Shown one piece after another: positions 8,379 to 18,887 of a DNA stretch of 64,000 bases; position 1 is the stretch's first letter; each line of letters starts with the position of its first letter. The notes below the pieces were generated by a model, which was not told where the DNA came from, searched no databases, and saw only the letters and a program-made list of their open reading frames with translations. Made by a program: the position numbers and the translations under genes. Source of the DNA: Actinomycetota bacterium (GTDB taxonomy: Bacteria; Actinomycetota; Thermoleophilia; Solirubrobacterales; 70-9); assembly GCA_005885405.1 (NCBI GenBank), contig VAYN01000005.1, positions 82,583-146,582 of the forward strand, written 5' to 3'.

Positions 8379-10222
8379 TCGTCCTTGCTGCCTTGTTTGG
8401 CGCGCGAACGCCCACGACCACCCCGGCGGCCACGGCTGCGTTTGCGCGAAGAGTCGGAGGATTCTAGCTGGGAGCCGTTCTCCTCGCCTCCTCCGGACCC
8501 GTTGGGGGAATCTCCCCCCAGCAGCGAGGCGATCGCCGCCGAACGCTCGACCTCGTCGATCCGCACCAGCTTGCGCTCGCCGACGAAGCGGCCGCCGCCG
8601 GTGACGCTGACGATGTAGGAGTCGATCCGGGCGACGGCGTCGTCGGCGTTGTACATGTGGGGCTCGTCGATCTTGACCAGCACCTCCTCGCCGACTTTGA
8701 ACGGCAGCGCCCGCTCCTCGATCTCGCTGCGGCTGCCGGACTCGATCAGCTCGAAGGTGTCGATCGGCAGCGCCTCGCCGCCCTCGAAGTGGAACCGCTT
8801 GCCGGTTTCCTCCTCGAGCTCGGTCAGACCGCTGTCGGGATCGGTCAGCTCGTGGGCGACTTTCGGGTTGACGCGCAGCAGGAAGGCCTCGGCGTCCGCC
8901 TTCTCGGCGGCGATGTCGCGCATCCTCGTCAGCCCTTCCAATGCGACGGTCTCGGCCGAGAGGACGACCCCCTCCCCGTGACAGGTGGGGCAGGGCGCCG
9001 TCAGGATCTCCCGCACCCCGTCAGTGACGTTCTGGCGGGTCATCTCGACCAGGCCCAGCGGTGAGACCTCGACCACGTAGCTCTTCGACTTGTCGGTGTC
9101 GAGCGCTTTGCGCATCGTTTTCAGGACCTTGTCGCGGTTGCTGGCCCGGGCCATGTCGATGAAGTCGATGACGATGATGCCGCCGATGTCGCGCAGCCGC
9201 AGCTGCCGCACCGCCTCCTCGGCCGCCTCGGTGTTGACTTTGGTGATCGTCTCCTCGAGGCCGCCTTTGCCGCGGCCGGTGAAGGAGCCGCTGTTGACGT
9301 CGATCACCGTCAGCGCCTCGGCGTAGTCAATGATCAGGTAGCCGCCGGAAGGCAGGTCGACGCGCCGGTTCAGGGTCGACTCGATCGCCTCGTTGACCTT
9401 CCATTTTTCGAACAGCGGCTTCGTGCCCTCGTAGAGCTCCACCCCGTCGACCAGCTCGGGGGCGGTGCGCTGGAAGAAGCTCGTCACCCGCTCGAACTGC
9501 TTCGGCGAGTCGATCACGGCCTTTTCGAACTCGTTGAGGAAGACGTCGCGCAGCACGCGGACCGAGAGGTCGGCCTCCTGGAAGACCAGGGACGGCGCCT
9601 TGGTCGACTCAGCCCGCCGCACCAGCACCTCGTTCAGCTTCTGCAGGTAGCCGATCTCGCGCACGAAGTCGGCTTTTTTCGCCCCGTGGGCGGCGGTGCG
9701 GACGATCAGCCCGCCCGGGCCTTTATAGGTGCGGTCGACCATCTTCCGCAGGCGGTCGCGCTCTTTGTCGGAGAGCCGGCGGCTGACGCCGACCCCGCTC
9801 CCCTGCGGCGCGTAGACGAGGTAGCGACCGGCGATCGAGAGGTTCATCGAGAGCCTCGCGCCCTTCGTCTTCAGCGGGTCCTTGACGACGGCGACCAGGA
9901 TCTCCTGGCCCGGCTTGATCAGCTCGTTGATGCGCCGGCCGCTGCCGCGGCCGCGCTTCGGCGCCTGTTCTCCGTTGGGGAGGACGATCTCGTCGACGTG
10001 GAGGAAGCCGTTTCGCTCGAGGCCGATGTCGACGAAGGCGGCCTCCATACCGGGAAGGACGTTGTCGACCTTCCCCTTGTAGATGTTGCCGACGATCGAA
10101 CGTCGGCCCCGCCGCTCTATGTAGAGCTCGGCCACATCGCGTTTGCCGCCCTTCTGCTTTGCCTCGAGGACGGCCACTCGGGTCTCGCCGCGCTCGGCGG
10201 AGACCAAAATCGTTTTTTTCAT
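8375..10222 (-). CDS. Ribonuclease E/G family protein with C-terminal TRAM-like segment and basic tail
   Basis: VGNIYKGKVDNVLPGMEAAFVDIGLERNGFLH (S1), DVNSGSFTGRG, IDFIDMA, PCPTCHGEG; C-terminus GEEVLVKIDEPHMYNADDAVARIDSYIVSVTGGGRFVGERKLVRIDEV resembles TRAM. Confidence 0.92.
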   Translation of the reverse strand: MKKTILVSAERGETRVAVLEAKQKGGKRDVAELYIERRGRRSIVGNIYKGKVDNVLPGMEAAFVDIGLERNGFLHVDEIVLPNGEQAPKRGRGSGRRINELIKPGQEILVAVVKDPLKTKGARLSMNLSIAGRYLVYAPQGSGVGVSRRLSDKERDRLRKMVDRTYKGPGGLIVRTAAHGAKKADFVREIGYLQKLNEVLVRRAESTKAPSLVFQEADLSVRVLRDVFLNEFEKAVIDSPKQFERVTSFFQRTAPELVDGVELYEGTKPLFEKWKVNEAIESTLNRRVDLPSGGYLIIDYAEALTVIDVNSGSFTGRGKGGLEETITKVNTEAAEEAVRQLRLRDIGGIIVIDFIDMARASNRDKVLKTMRKALDTDKSKSYVVEVSPLGLVEMTRQNVTDGVREILTAPCPTCHGEGVVLSAETVALEGLTRMRDIAAEKADAEAFLLRVNPKVAHELTDPDSGLTELEEETGKRFHFEGGEALPIDTFELIESGSRSEIEERALPFKVGEEVLVKIDEPHMYNADDAVARIDSYIVSVTGGGRFVGERKLVRIDEVERSAAIASLLGGDSPNGSGGGEENGSQLESSDSSRKRSRGRRGGRGRSRAKQGSKDE

Positions 10223-10276
10223 TTGTAAGTCAGCTCAGTTCGGTTAGGTACGCATCGCCGGATCTCTTTCCAGAGA

Positions 10277-11479
10277 TCACCAGGCGAACCTTCCCTTCTG
10301 GCTGAGATGCGCTTGGACGTTGATGCTCTGAAGAACTCCGATCGCCAGAAACGTAGCGAGGACGGAGGACCCTCCGTAGCTCATCAACGGCAGGGGAATC
10401 CCGGTGATCGGCATGATCCCGAGGTTCATCCCCACGTTGACGAAGGTCTGGAACAGCAGCGCGACGGCGATGCCGCCGGCTACCAGGGTTCCGTATGAGT
10501 TCTTCGAGAGCGTCGTTATCCGCAGCGCCCGCCAGAAGAGCAGGGCGTAAAGGGATAGGACGAACGCGTCTCCCATGAACCCGTAGCGCTCACCGATCAC
10601 CGCGAAGATGAAGTCGATGTGCCGCTCTGGGACGAAGTCGAGCCGCGTCTGGGTGGCTTTGTCGCCACGGCCGGACAACTGACCGGCGCCGGTGGCGATC
10701 ACTGATTGGTTCTGCTGGTAGCCCGCACCGCTTTGATGCTCGTCGGGGTTGAGGAAAGACGTCAGCCTTTCCTCCTGGTACCCCTTGAGGATCGGGGTCC
10801 CGACCGCCGGAGCGACGACCAGGACCAGCGCGATCAAGGCAACAAGCGCGCCGCCGATAACGGCGAAGTGCGTCCAGGGGACGCCTCCGAAGTACATGAC
10901 GGCAAGGGTGGCGACCACGTACACCAAGGAGGTGCCGAGGTCGGGTTGCAGGAAGACGAGGCCGGCCGGTGCAAGGCCGAGGCAGAGGTAGCGCACGGTG
11001 CGCTGGACCTCCGAGCCCCGCCGGGCGCCATCGATCACGAACCCGGCAAGCGCGAGCACAAGCAAGAGCTTGCCGAGCTCCGATGGCTGGAAGCTGAAGA
11101 AGGGAAGTTCGAAGGCGCGCCGGGAGCCGCGGGCGGCGAAGCCGAAGAAGAAAACGAGGGTGACGGTGGTGCAGAGGAAGGTGTAGATCCCGACCCGCAG
11201 CTCGCGGAAGCGCGAGTAGTCGATGCGGGTGAGGACGAACATTCCGACGATCCCGAGCAGGGCGTAGATCGTCTGCCGCTCGAGGAAGTAGTTGGGGTCA
11301 CCGGGGACGTCGTTCTGCGTCGCCTGCCCGAGCGTGAAGACGCTGAAGGCGATCAGGGCGACCGCGGCGATCGTCAGCGGCCAGTCCATGTGGGCGAGGC
11401 CGAGGCGCTCGCCGAGACCGACGTGGACGGCGAACGGCTCCGGCCGCGAGTTCCTGGTTCGGGTTGCGTAGGTGTTCAT
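10277..11479 (-). CDS. rodA: Rod shape-determining SEDS protein RodA
   Basis: FtsW/RodA/SpoVE multi-TM protein with ...PITGIPLPLMSYGGSSVLATFLAIGVLQSI; in the mre/pbp2 cluster. Confidence 0.92.
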   Translation of the reverse strand: MNTYATRTRNSRPEPFAVHVGLGERLGLAHMDWPLTIAAVALIAFSVFTLGQATQNDVPGDPNYFLERQTIYALLGIVGMFVLTRIDYSRFRELRVGIYTFLCTTVTLVFFFGFAARGSRRAFELPFFSFQPSELGKLLLVLALAGFVIDGARRGSEVQRTVRYLCLGLAPAGLVFLQPDLGTSLVYVVATLAVMYFGGVPWTHFAVIGGALVALIALVLVVAPAVGTPILKGYQEERLTSFLNPDEHQSGAGYQQNQSVIATGAGQLSGRGDKATQTRLDFVPERHIDFIFAVIGERYGFMGDAFVLSLYALLFWRALRITTLSKNSYGTLVAGGIAVALLFQTFVNVGMNLGIMPITGIPLPLMSYGGSSVLATFLAIGVLQSINVQAHLSQKGRFAW

Positions 11480-13332
11480 TCAGCGCCACCGCCGCTCGAG
11501 ACTGCCGAGGCCTGTTTGTCGTAGATGGCTTCGAGGATGTCGAGGACGACGGGGGCTGCGGATTCGGCTCCGAAGCCGCCTTCCTCGACGGTGGCAATAG
11601 TCACGATACGCGGGTTGGGGTACGGGGAGAGCGCCGCGAACCAGGATTGGTCGGCGTGGTCATCACGTTCTGCGGTCCCGGTCTTGCCCGCGATCTCGAT
11701 CGGGAAGCCACCGAAAACGCCGGCGGCGGTGCCGTCGCCTTCTTGCGCGGCGGCGTGAAGGCCTTCGAGGATCGCGGTGCGAAAGCCGGGGTCGATGTGG
11801 ATCTTGCGCTGCGGCTTGAACTTGAATTCCTTCAGCACCCGCCCCGCCGCGTCCTCGACTTCCAGCCCCACATGCGGGGTCGGGATCGTGCCGCCGTTGC
11901 CGAGGGCCGCGTAGGCCAGCGCCATCTGCAGCGGGTTGGTCTGTAGATCGCCCTGGCCGGTCGCAAGCTGGATGTTGTCGCCGGCCGACCAAGGGCGATC
12001 GGTCAACTTTTCCTTGAAGAGCTGGTTGCGCCACTGCTTGTCCGGCAGCAGGGTTTCGCCTTCCTCCGGCAGGTCGAGCCCCGCCGGCCGGCCGATCCCG
12101 AGTTTGTGCGCCCATTCCTGCAGCTCGTTCGTCTTCCACATGTCGAGACCGAGCAGGTAGAAGTAGACGTCGGAGGAGACCTGGAGGGCGCGCCGCAGTT
12201 CGACCGCGCCGTGGGCGACCCCGCCGGCGTTTTCAAAGGTGTCGGTGCCGACTTCGATCTGGCCGTTGTCCTGGACCACCGTGTCCGGCGTGATCTGGCC
12301 GTTTTCGAGCGCCGCCAGGGCGGTGATGATCTTGAAGATCGATCCCGTCGGATAGGCGCCTTCGGTCGCGCGGTTGACCAGCGGCGCCAGGACCGGGTCG
12401 CGGTAGAGCTGGTCGACCTGCGCCTGGCTCGGTTCGATCAGTTCGCTCGGGTCAAAGGTCGGGTTCGAGCCCATCGCGAGGATTTCACCGTTGTCGATGT
12501 TCATCGAGATGAACGCCCCCGGCAGACCGCGGGCGCCGAGCCCGCCTTCGCCGGCAGCCTGGACCTCGCCGTCGATCGTCAGCTTCAGGTTGTTCCCCGG
12601 CGTCGGTGGTTCGGAGACCAGCTGGCCGCCCGGGGTCGGCTCCCCCAGCGCGTTGACCTGGATCCGGGTGTGGCCCGGGTCGCCGCGAAGGAACTTGTCA
12701 TAGGAGTACTCGACCCCGCCTTTGCCGACTTCATCACCGGGTTCCAGGTCCTTGAATTCGGGTTCCTTCAGCTCCTCCTTGTCGACCTCGCCGACGCTGC
12801 CGACCAGGTGGGCGGCGCGGGTTCCGTCGGGGTAGTTGCGGACGAAGACCCGCTCCACCGAGACGCCGGGGAACTCCTCCTGGTTCTCTTCGATGTAGGC
12901 GATCAGCTCGAAGCCGACGTCGCGCCGCAGCGTCACCGGGGCGCCGGCGGCGACTTCTTCCTCTTCGGCGATCGTCCGGCGGACCTTGCGCAGGGACATG
13001 TGCGCCAGCTCCCCCAGCCGCGCCAGCTCGGCCTTTTCCTCGGCCGGGTCTTCGGGCAGTTTCGTGGTGTTGAGCTGCAGCGCCAGGCTGGCCCGGTTGT
13101 CGACCAGGACTTCGCCGTTGCGGTCGAGGATGTCGCCACGCGGGGCGATCACTTTGATCTCGCGGGTGCGGTTGTTCTGCGCCTCGGCCAGGTACTCGTC
13201 GCCGGAGAGCACCTGCAGGTTCCAGAGCCGGAAGAAGAGAACCGCGAAGAGGACGGCGCCGACGCCGCCGGCGACCGCCACCCGCAGCGAGAGGCGGCTG
13301 CCCTGGGGTTTCGAGTCGTTGCGCAGATACAT
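11476..13332 (-). CDS. mrdA: Penicillin-binding protein 2 (MrdA-like)
   Basis: Transpeptidase motifs SIFK (GAYPTGSIFKIITALAAL), SSDVYFY and AGKTGTAE; N-terminal TM; adjacent to rodA. Confidence 0.92.
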   Translation of the reverse strand: MYLRNDSKPQGSRLSLRVAVAGGVGAVLFAVLFFRLWNLQVLSGDEYLAEAQNNRTREIKVIAPRGDILDRNGEVLVDNRASLALQLNTTKLPEDPAEEKAELARLGELAHMSLRKVRRTIAEEEEVAAGAPVTLRRDVGFELIAYIEENQEEFPGVSVERVFVRNYPDGTRAAHLVGSVGEVDKEELKEPEFKDLEPGDEVGKGGVEYSYDKFLRGDPGHTRIQVNALGEPTPGGQLVSEPPTPGNNLKLTIDGEVQAAGEGGLGARGLPGAFISMNIDNGEILAMGSNPTFDPSELIEPSQAQVDQLYRDPVLAPLVNRATEGAYPTGSIFKIITALAALENGQITPDTVVQDNGQIEVGTDTFENAGGVAHGAVELRRALQVSSDVYFYLLGLDMWKTNELQEWAHKLGIGRPAGLDLPEEGETLLPDKQWRNQLFKEKLTDRPWSAGDNIQLATGQGDLQTNPLQMALAYAALGNGGTIPTPHVGLEVEDAAGRVLKEFKFKPQRKIHIDPGFRTAILEGLHAAAQEGDGTAAGVFGGFPIEIAGKTGTAERDDHADQSWFAALSPYPNPRIVTIATVEEGGFGAESAAPVVLDILEAIYDKQASAVSSGGGAE

Positions 13333-13336
13333 GGTC

Positions 13337-13885
13337 TTAGGTTCCCAACACGGTCGGGCGGCGATTGCGTCGCAGCGCCGGCTCCTCGACCAGGGCCGGG
13401 CGCAGCGCCCGCCTGACGCCGATGTAGATCGCCCAGCCGGCGAAGAAGGCGAAGACGCTCTTCACCAGCATGTCGCGGATCACGAGCGTGCTGACGGGGG
13501 CGTCGATCCCGAGCATCAACTCGACGGCGCCGAATCCGAGCTCGGCGAACAGGGTCAGTCCCATGCAGAGGAGCGGCGGCACCAGCACGCTGTGGATCTC
13601 GAAGCGCTCGCGGAAGAGGCCGGCGAGGTAGCCGGTCGCGAGGAGGACGAGCGAGCCGCCACCGAGCGGCACGATCAGCAGGCAGTCGAGCAGGAAGCCG
13701 GCGGAGAAGCCGCAGACGGCGCCGGTAAGGGAGCCGCCGAGCAGCCCGAGGACGACGATCAGCGCCGGCAGCAGATCGGGGCTGACGTGGAAGATCGAGA
13801 CCTGGGAGAAGAAGGTCAGCTGCAGGATTACGCCGCCGACGACGATCGCGACCAGGCGGGCGAGGATGTTCGGGGTGAGGATCAC
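13337..13885 (-). CDS. mreD: Rod shape-determining protein MreD
   Basis: 182-aa multi-TM protein between mreC and pbp2. Confidence 0.85.
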   Translation of the reverse strand: MILTPNILARLVAIVVGGVILQLTFFSQVSIFHVSPDLLPALIVVLGLLGGSLTGAVCGFSAGFLLDCLLIVPLGGGSLVLLATGYLAGLFRERFEIHSVLVPPLLCMGLTLFAELGFGAVELMLGIDAPVSTLVIRDMLVKSVFAFFAGWAIYIGVRRALRPALVEEPALRRNRRPTVLGT

Positions 13886-14730
13886 CCGCGCGAGCCCCCG
13901 GTCAGAACCTGGACCAGGTCGAGGTTGCGGAGGTCCGCGTAGGGCTTGATGTGGACCTGCTGCTGGGCCTCTTGCTCGACCAGCGGTGCTTCTACGACTT
14001 CACCGATCGGCAGGTTCGGCGGGTATCCGGATTCGTAGCCGATCGCGCGGAAGCCGGAGGTGACGACCGACTGGCCTTTGCCGACCAGCTTTTCGCTGGC
14101 GAGGAAGTCGAGGACGAGGTCTTCGGGGTCGCCGACCGAGGGTTTCAGCAGCCCCTGGGTCCCGCTCGGGACGAGCTTGGCCGTAACCGCGCTGGAGTGG
14201 TCGACGATCAGGGTCACCCGGGCGGTGCCGCCGGTTACCGCGGCGACGGTGCCGACGAGGCCGTCGCCGTTAACGACCGGATCGTCGACCCCGACGCCGT
14301 CGCCGGAGCCGACGTCGATCGTGACGTCGGAGAACCAGACGGTCGGAGAGCGAGAGATGACGCGGCCGGTCACCGGCGTGTAGCCACCGGGGATGGCGCC
14401 GCTGTTGTCGAGCCCCAGCAGTTTCCGCAGCTGCTCGTTTTCGGCCAGCGCCGCCTTCGCCCCGACCGCCTGCTTACGGGCGACTTCCAGTTCGGAGTGC
14501 AACTGCTCGTTGCGCCCCTTCGCGTCGAACGTCTCGTCGAACCAGTTGACCATGTCGCGCGCCGGCTTCAGGGCGCGATCGGCGACGGAGACGAGGGGGC
14601 TAAAGATGGTGCTGACGCCGCGCTGCATCCCGTCATTGCCCTGCTGGTAGGTGATCGTGAGCAGAGCGAACGAGCCGACTATCAGCAGCGCGAGGACCGC
14701 CCTACGGCGGCGTACTTGCTTTCGATACAC
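13882..14730 (-). CDS. mreC: Rod shape-determining protein MreC
   Basis: N-terminal TM, coiled coil, then ...GRVISRSPTVWFSDVTIDVGSGDGVGVDDPVVNGDGLVGTVAAVTGGTARVTLIVD. Confidence 0.93.
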   Translation of the reverse strand: MYRKQVRRRRAVLALLIVGSFALLTITYQQGNDGMQRGVSTIFSPLVSVADRALKPARDMVNWFDETFDAKGRNEQLHSELEVARKQAVGAKAALAENEQLRKLLGLDNSGAIPGGYTPVTGRVISRSPTVWFSDVTIDVGSGDGVGVDDPVVNGDGLVGTVAAVTGGTARVTLIVDHSSAVTAKLVPSGTQGLLKPSVGDPEDLVLDFLASEKLVGKGQSVVTSGFRAIGYESGYPPNLPIGEVVEAPLVEQEAQQQVHIKPYADLRNLDLVQVLTGGSRG

Positions 14731-14763
14731 GTTCTAGACCTAAGTTCGTTCGCATGGCGGTGG

Positions 14764-15807
14764 CTAACGCCGGGGCCGCGCTCCGTTGTTCTTGCCGGCG
14801 CGGTGGATCGTCTCGACCTCCTCGAGCGAGATGCCCGAGCCGACCGCCACGCACGTCAACGGCGACTCTGCCAGTTGGCAGGGCATCTGGCACTCGTCGC
14901 GCAGGCGCTGCTCCAGTCCTTGCAGGAGGGCGCCGCCCCCGGCCAGGGTGATGCCGCGGTCCATGATGTCACCCGCGAGCTCCGGGGGAGTGCGGTCGAG
15001 AGTCTCCTTGACCGCGGCGACGACATGGCTGACGGGCTCCTCGAGGGCGCCTCGCACCTCCTCGGAAGTGAGTTCGATCGTCTTCGGCAACCCGGAAACG
15101 AGATCGCGACCACGGATCTCGGTTCGGATCTCTTTCGGCAGCGGTGAGGCCGAGCCGGCCTCGAGCTTGACCGCCTCGGCGGTCTGAGCGCCGATCGCCA
15201 GTTTGTATTCGCGCTTGCAGTGGCTGACGATCGCTTCGTCGAGCTCGTCGCCGCCGACCCGGATCGACTGCGAGACGACGATGCCGCCGAGGCTGATCAC
15301 CGCCACCTCGGTCGTGCCGCCGCCGACGTCGACGACCATCGACCCGGTCGGCTCGGCGACCGGCAGGCCGGCGCCGATCGCCGCCGCCATCGGCTCCTCG
15401 ATCAGATAGGCCTGGCGGGCGCCGGCGGAGAGGCAGGCCTCCTCCACCGCCCGCTTCTCCACCCCGGTCACTCCGGAGGGAACGCAGACGACGACCCGGG
15501 GATGGGCGAAGCGATTGGAGTGGACCGAGGCGATGAAGTGCCGGAGCATCTGCTCGGCGACGTCGAAGTCGGCGATGACGCCGTCCTTCAGTGGCCGGAT
15601 CGCCGTGATCGTCCCCGGCGTGCGGCCGAGCATCCGCTTCGCTTCGGCCCCGACGGCATGGACCTGACCGCTGACCGAGTCGATCGCCACCACCGAGGGC
15701 TCGGAGAGGACGATGCCGCGACCGCGGACGTAGACGAGGGTGTTGGCGGTGCCGAGGTCGACGGCCATATCGCGGCCCCCGATTCCGATCTTGGCGAGGA
15801 AGCCCAT
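14764..15807 (-). CDS. mreB: Rod shape-determining protein MreB
   Basis: [43 protein letters not shown]; start chosen at the MreB N-terminus. Confidence 0.96.
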   Translation of the reverse strand: MGFLAKIGIGGRDMAVDLGTANTLVYVRGRGIVLSEPSVVAIDSVSGQVHAVGAEAKRMLGRTPGTITAIRPLKDGVIADFDVAEQMLRHFIASVHSNRFAHPRVVVCVPSGVTGVEKRAVEEACLSAGARQAYLIEEPMAAAIGAGLPVAEPTGSMVVDVGGGTTEVAVISLGGIVVSQSIRVGGDELDEAIVSHCKREYKLAIGAQTAEAVKLEAGSASPLPKEIRTEIRGRDLVSGLPKTIELTSEEVRGALEEPVSHVVAAVKETLDRTPPELAGDIMDRGITLAGGGALLQGLEQRLRDECQMPCQLAESPLTCVAVGSGISLEEVETIHRAGKNNGARPRR

Positions 15808-15856
15808 TGACAGGGCCGATGATGGCAAACGCGTCTTAGCGTTCTGTGAGCCCCAT

Positions 15857-16402
15857 TTAGGCGCGCTCGAACAACTCCGGAGCCAGCTCAGCCAGCAACC
15901 CGACCGGCAGCCCAACCACGTTAGAAACACTCCCCTCAACCCGCTCCACCAAGCTAGATCCAAGCGTCTGAATCGCATACCCCCCGGATCGCCCCTCCCA
16001 CTCCCCAAACCGAACGTACCGCTCCTTTTCAGCCTCGCTCAACTCCTTGAAGACCACCGTCGTCTTCTCAACCCCAACCCGCTCTTCTCCATCCGCAACA
16101 ACAACGAGCCCACTCATAACCGTATGAGCCCGCCCACTCATCCGATCCAAATACGCCCGAGCCTCATCCTGATCCGCCGGCTTACCAAGCACGACGTCAT
16201 CCAGAACCACGTCGGTGTCGCAGGCAATGACGAAGTCGCCCTCCACCGCCCTCGCCTTAGAGAGCGCGTTCAAGCGAACCAACTCTTCAGCGTCTCCGCT
16301 AGTCAGCTCCTCAACGCCAGGAACAACGACGTCGAACTCCAACCCAAGCTTCTGCAGGATCTCCCGCCGCTGCGGAGACCCAGATGCAAGCGTGACCCTC
16401 AG
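15857..16402 (-). CDS. maf: Maf-family nucleoside triphosphate pyrophosphatase; apparent CTG start
   Basis: Conserved N-terminal Maf motif (V)[20 protein letters not shown] lies upstream of the first ATG/GTG/TTG in frame (16342). The CTG at 16402-16400 overlaps the ndk TGA (CTGA). Confidence 0.8.
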   Translation of the reverse strand: MRVTLASGSPQRREILQKLGLEFDVVVPGVEELTSGDAEELVRLNALSKARAVEGDFVIACDTDVVLDDVVLGKPADQDEARAYLDRMSGRAHTVMSGLVVVADGEERVGVEKTTVVFKELSEAEKERYVRFGEWEGRSGGYAIQTLGSSLVERVEGSVSNVVGLPVGLLAELAPELFERA

Positions 16403-16806
16403 GACAGCTCTGGGAACCAGATCCCGATCTCACGCTCAGCCGACTCATCCGAATCGGACCCATGAACCATGTTGAAGGTCACCTCAAGCGCGAAGTCCCC
16501 ACGAATCGAACCGGGAGCCGCCTCGACCGGATTAGTAGCCCCGATCAACTGCCGCGCCGCCTTCACCGCTTCGGGCCCCTCCAGCACCATCGCGACCAGC
16601 GTCCCACCGGTAATGAACGAAACGAGCTCGCCGAAGAACGGCTTGTCGGTGTGCTCGGCGTAGTGCTGGTTAGCGATCGACTCGTCGGCGCGCATCGTCT
16701 TCAGGGCGGCGATTCGCAGCCCCTTGCGCTCAAAGCGGGCGATCACCTCTCCGGTCAGGGCGCGTTCGAAGGCGTCAGGCTTGACGAGGATCAGCGTCCG
16801 GCTCAC
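16399..16806 (-). CDS. ndk: Nucleoside diphosphate kinase
   Basis: [32 protein letters not shown]...[33 protein letters not shown] start. Confidence 0.97.
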   Translation of the reverse strand: MSRTLILVKPDAFERALTGEVIARFERKGLRIAALKTMRADESIANQHYAEHTDKPFFGELVSFITGGTLVAMVLEGPEAVKAARQLIGATNPVEAAPGSIRGDFALEVTFNMVHGSDSDESAEREIGIWFPELS

Positions 16807-17401
16807 GGCGGGGGCTCCTTTGCTCTTTGGTTGGCTGTGCCCCTTGGTCCGCCTCCGGCGGCGCTTTCCTGCGGCGCGGCTGCGCTTGGCGTTGCTGCTG
16901 CGGCTGCGCCTGGCGCTCTTCGGGGTCTCTACGTTTGCGGCGCGGCCGCTCGCCACCGCCGCCGAGGCTCGTCTCGCAGAAGGGGCAGAGGCCCCAGCGC
17001 GGGTCGACCGGCTTGCCGCAGGTCGGACAAGGATCCTTGAGCCGGCGCTGGCAGTTGGGGCAGCGCAGGTAGCTTTTCTCGATCGGGTACTCGCAGTTGG
17101 GGCAGGACTGGTCCTCCAGCTGCCGCACCCGCAGCTCCGCCGCTTTGATCTCCAGCTCGCGCTCGTGCGCGTCCTCCAGGTACTCCGGCGGGCGGACGAT
17201 CGCGTAGACGGCGGTGCCGATGAAGGGGAAGAAGGAGGCGACGGTCGCGCAGGCGACCAGGAACGGGTCGGAGATCCGGCGGCGGGCGTCGAGGTAGGTG
17301 TAGACGATCAGCGCCAGCCAGAGCACGACCAGCATCAGCAGGAAGAGGGTGGCGACCAAATTGAGGCCGTCGTTGGTGATGCCGAAGATCGCTAGGGGCA
17401 T
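16775..17401 (-). CDS. Membrane protein with C-terminal zinc ribbons
   Basis: Two N-terminal TM segments; [47 protein letters not shown]. Its 3' end overlaps the ndk start by 32 nt. Confidence 0.8.
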   Translation of the reverse strand: MPLAIFGITNDGLNLVATLFLLMLVVLWLALIVYTYLDARRRISDPFLVACATVASFFPFIGTAVYAIVRPPEYLEDAHERELEIKAAELRVRQLEDQSCPNCEYPIEKSYLRCPNCQRRLKDPCPTCGKPVDPRWGLCPFCETSLGGGGERPRRKRRDPEERQAQPQQQRQAQPRRRKAPPEADQGAQPTKEQRSPRREPDADPRQA

Positions 17402-17474
17402 AAGTAGAAAAGGGGGTTGCGGACGCCGCGGGGGCGGCAGTCTACTTCGCCGTTGCCGACGTCAACCCTGTTCT

Positions 17475-17600
17475 TTAGAGAAACAGCCTTCCGAACAGGT
17501 AGCCGACTCCGAAGAAGACGAGGATCACGATCGCCACCACAGCCGCGACCAACCCCATCATCGAGAGCAATTCGGCACCGGCGCTGCGAGGGCGATCCAT
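17475..17600 (-). CDS. 41-aa single-TM small protein
   Basis: MDRPRSAGAELLSMMGLVAAVVAIVILVFFGVGYLFGRLFL, read by hand between folC and the zinc-ribbon gene; below the ORF-track size cutoff. Confidence 0.5.
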   Translation of the reverse strand: MDRPRSAGAELLSMMGLVAAVVAIVILVFFGVGYLFGRLFL

Positions 17601-17618
17601 GGCCGAATCCTCGCATAG

Positions 17619-18860
17619 TCAGGTTCCGAGGATCGCCCGCGCCGGGGCGATTGCATAGTGGGAACCGGCGACGAGGACGACGCCTTCGGGAGGCTCCAAC
17701 GCGAGCGATCGCGCCCGCTCCAGGGCGGCCGCCAGCTGCGGCTCGGACTCGCCTCGCAGGCCTGCCTCCTCGCAGAGCGCGACCAACTCCGAGGCGGGAT
17801 GCGAGCGGGCGCCGGGGCGCCCGTGACCTTCCAGGGCGGCCGCCGGCAGCTCGGTGCAGACGACCCGGTCGAGGGCTGGGGCGAGGGCCGAGATCATCGC
17901 CGCCGCATCCTTGTCGGCGAGGATCGCCAGGCAGCCGACCACCCTGCCGCCGCCTACTGCGGGCAGCGCTTCGGCGAGCGCCGCCGCCCCGGCCGGGTTG
18001 TGGGCCGCATCGATGTAGACCGCCGGCTGCTCGGCGATCCGCTCGAGGCGCCCCGGCACCGTCACCGTCGCCGCCACCCGTTCCGCCAGATCGCGATCCA
18101 GGGGCCGCTGCAGGAACGCCTCCGCGGCGGCGCAGGCGGTGGCGAAGTTACGGCGCTGGAAGGCGCCGGGGGCGCGCGTCGGCATCTCTGCGTCTGCCCC
18201 GACCTGGACGACCGCTGCGCCCCGCTCTGCGGCGGTCCTCGTCGCCAGCGTGAGGACGTCGGGCGAGACGTTCCCCAGCACCAGCGTCGTCTGGTCGCGC
18301 AGGACCGCCAGCTTCTCGGCGGCAATCTCGACCTCGGTCTCGCCCAGCCACTCGGTGTGATCGAGGCCGATCGAGGTGAGGACGGTGACCCGGGACGGGA
18401 TCGTGTTGGTCGCGTCCAGCCTTCCCCCCAGCCCGGCCTCCACCACTGCCACCTCGACCCGCGCGTTCGCCAGCGCCACGAAGCTTGCCGCCGTCGCCGC
18501 CTCAAACTGGGTGATCGCATCGCCCTCTTCGAGGCTGCGGTTGACCCCCTCGGCAGCCCGCGCGACCTGTTCCACCGCCTCCGCCCAGGCCTCTTCGCCC
18601 ACCTCCTGCCCGCCGATCAACGTCCGCTGCGCCCAGCGGTCGCTGTGCGGGGAGACAACCGCGCCGGTCCTCAGGCCGTGCGTTTCCAGCAGCGCCGCCG
18701 TCATCCGGGTCACCGAGGACTTGCCGTTGGTGCCGACGACGTGGATCGAGGCGAAGCGGTGCTGGGGCAGGCCCAGCGCCGTCGTCAGCTTGTGCATCCG
18801 CTCGAGGCCGAGTCGCCAGCCGACCGGTTCGAGGGCTTCGAGGTAGGCGTCGGGCTCCAA
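17619..18860 (-). CDS. folC: Folylpolyglutamate synthase/dihydrofolate synthase
   Basis: GTNGKSSVTRMTAALLETHGLRTGAVVSPHSDRWAQR; VVEAGLGGRLDATN; VYIDAAHNPAGAAALAEAL; TTG start. Confidence 0.93.
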   Translation of the reverse strand: MEPDAYLEALEPVGWRLGLERMHKLTTALGLPQHRFASIHVVGTNGKSSVTRMTAALLETHGLRTGAVVSPHSDRWAQRTLIGGQEVGEEAWAEAVEQVARAAEGVNRSLEEGDAITQFEAATAASFVALANARVEVAVVEAGLGGRLDATNTIPSRVTVLTSIGLDHTEWLGETEVEIAAEKLAVLRDQTTLVLGNVSPDVLTLATRTAAERGAAVVQVGADAEMPTRAPGAFQRRNFATACAAAEAFLQRPLDRDLAERVAATVTVPGRLERIAEQPAVYIDAAHNPAGAAALAEALPAVGGGRVVGCLAILADKDAAAMISALAPALDRVVCTELPAAALEGHGRPGARSHPASELVALCEEAGLRGESEPQLAAALERARSLALEPPEGVVLVAGSHYAIAPARAILGT

Positions 18861-18887
18861 GATCAGTCGGCGGCGCGTTCGCGCCGC

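Noticed and set aside
12106-13416. 436-aa plus-strand ORF opposite pbp2
   Set aside because: Shadow ORF; opposite strand carries clear PBP2 transpeptidase motifs.
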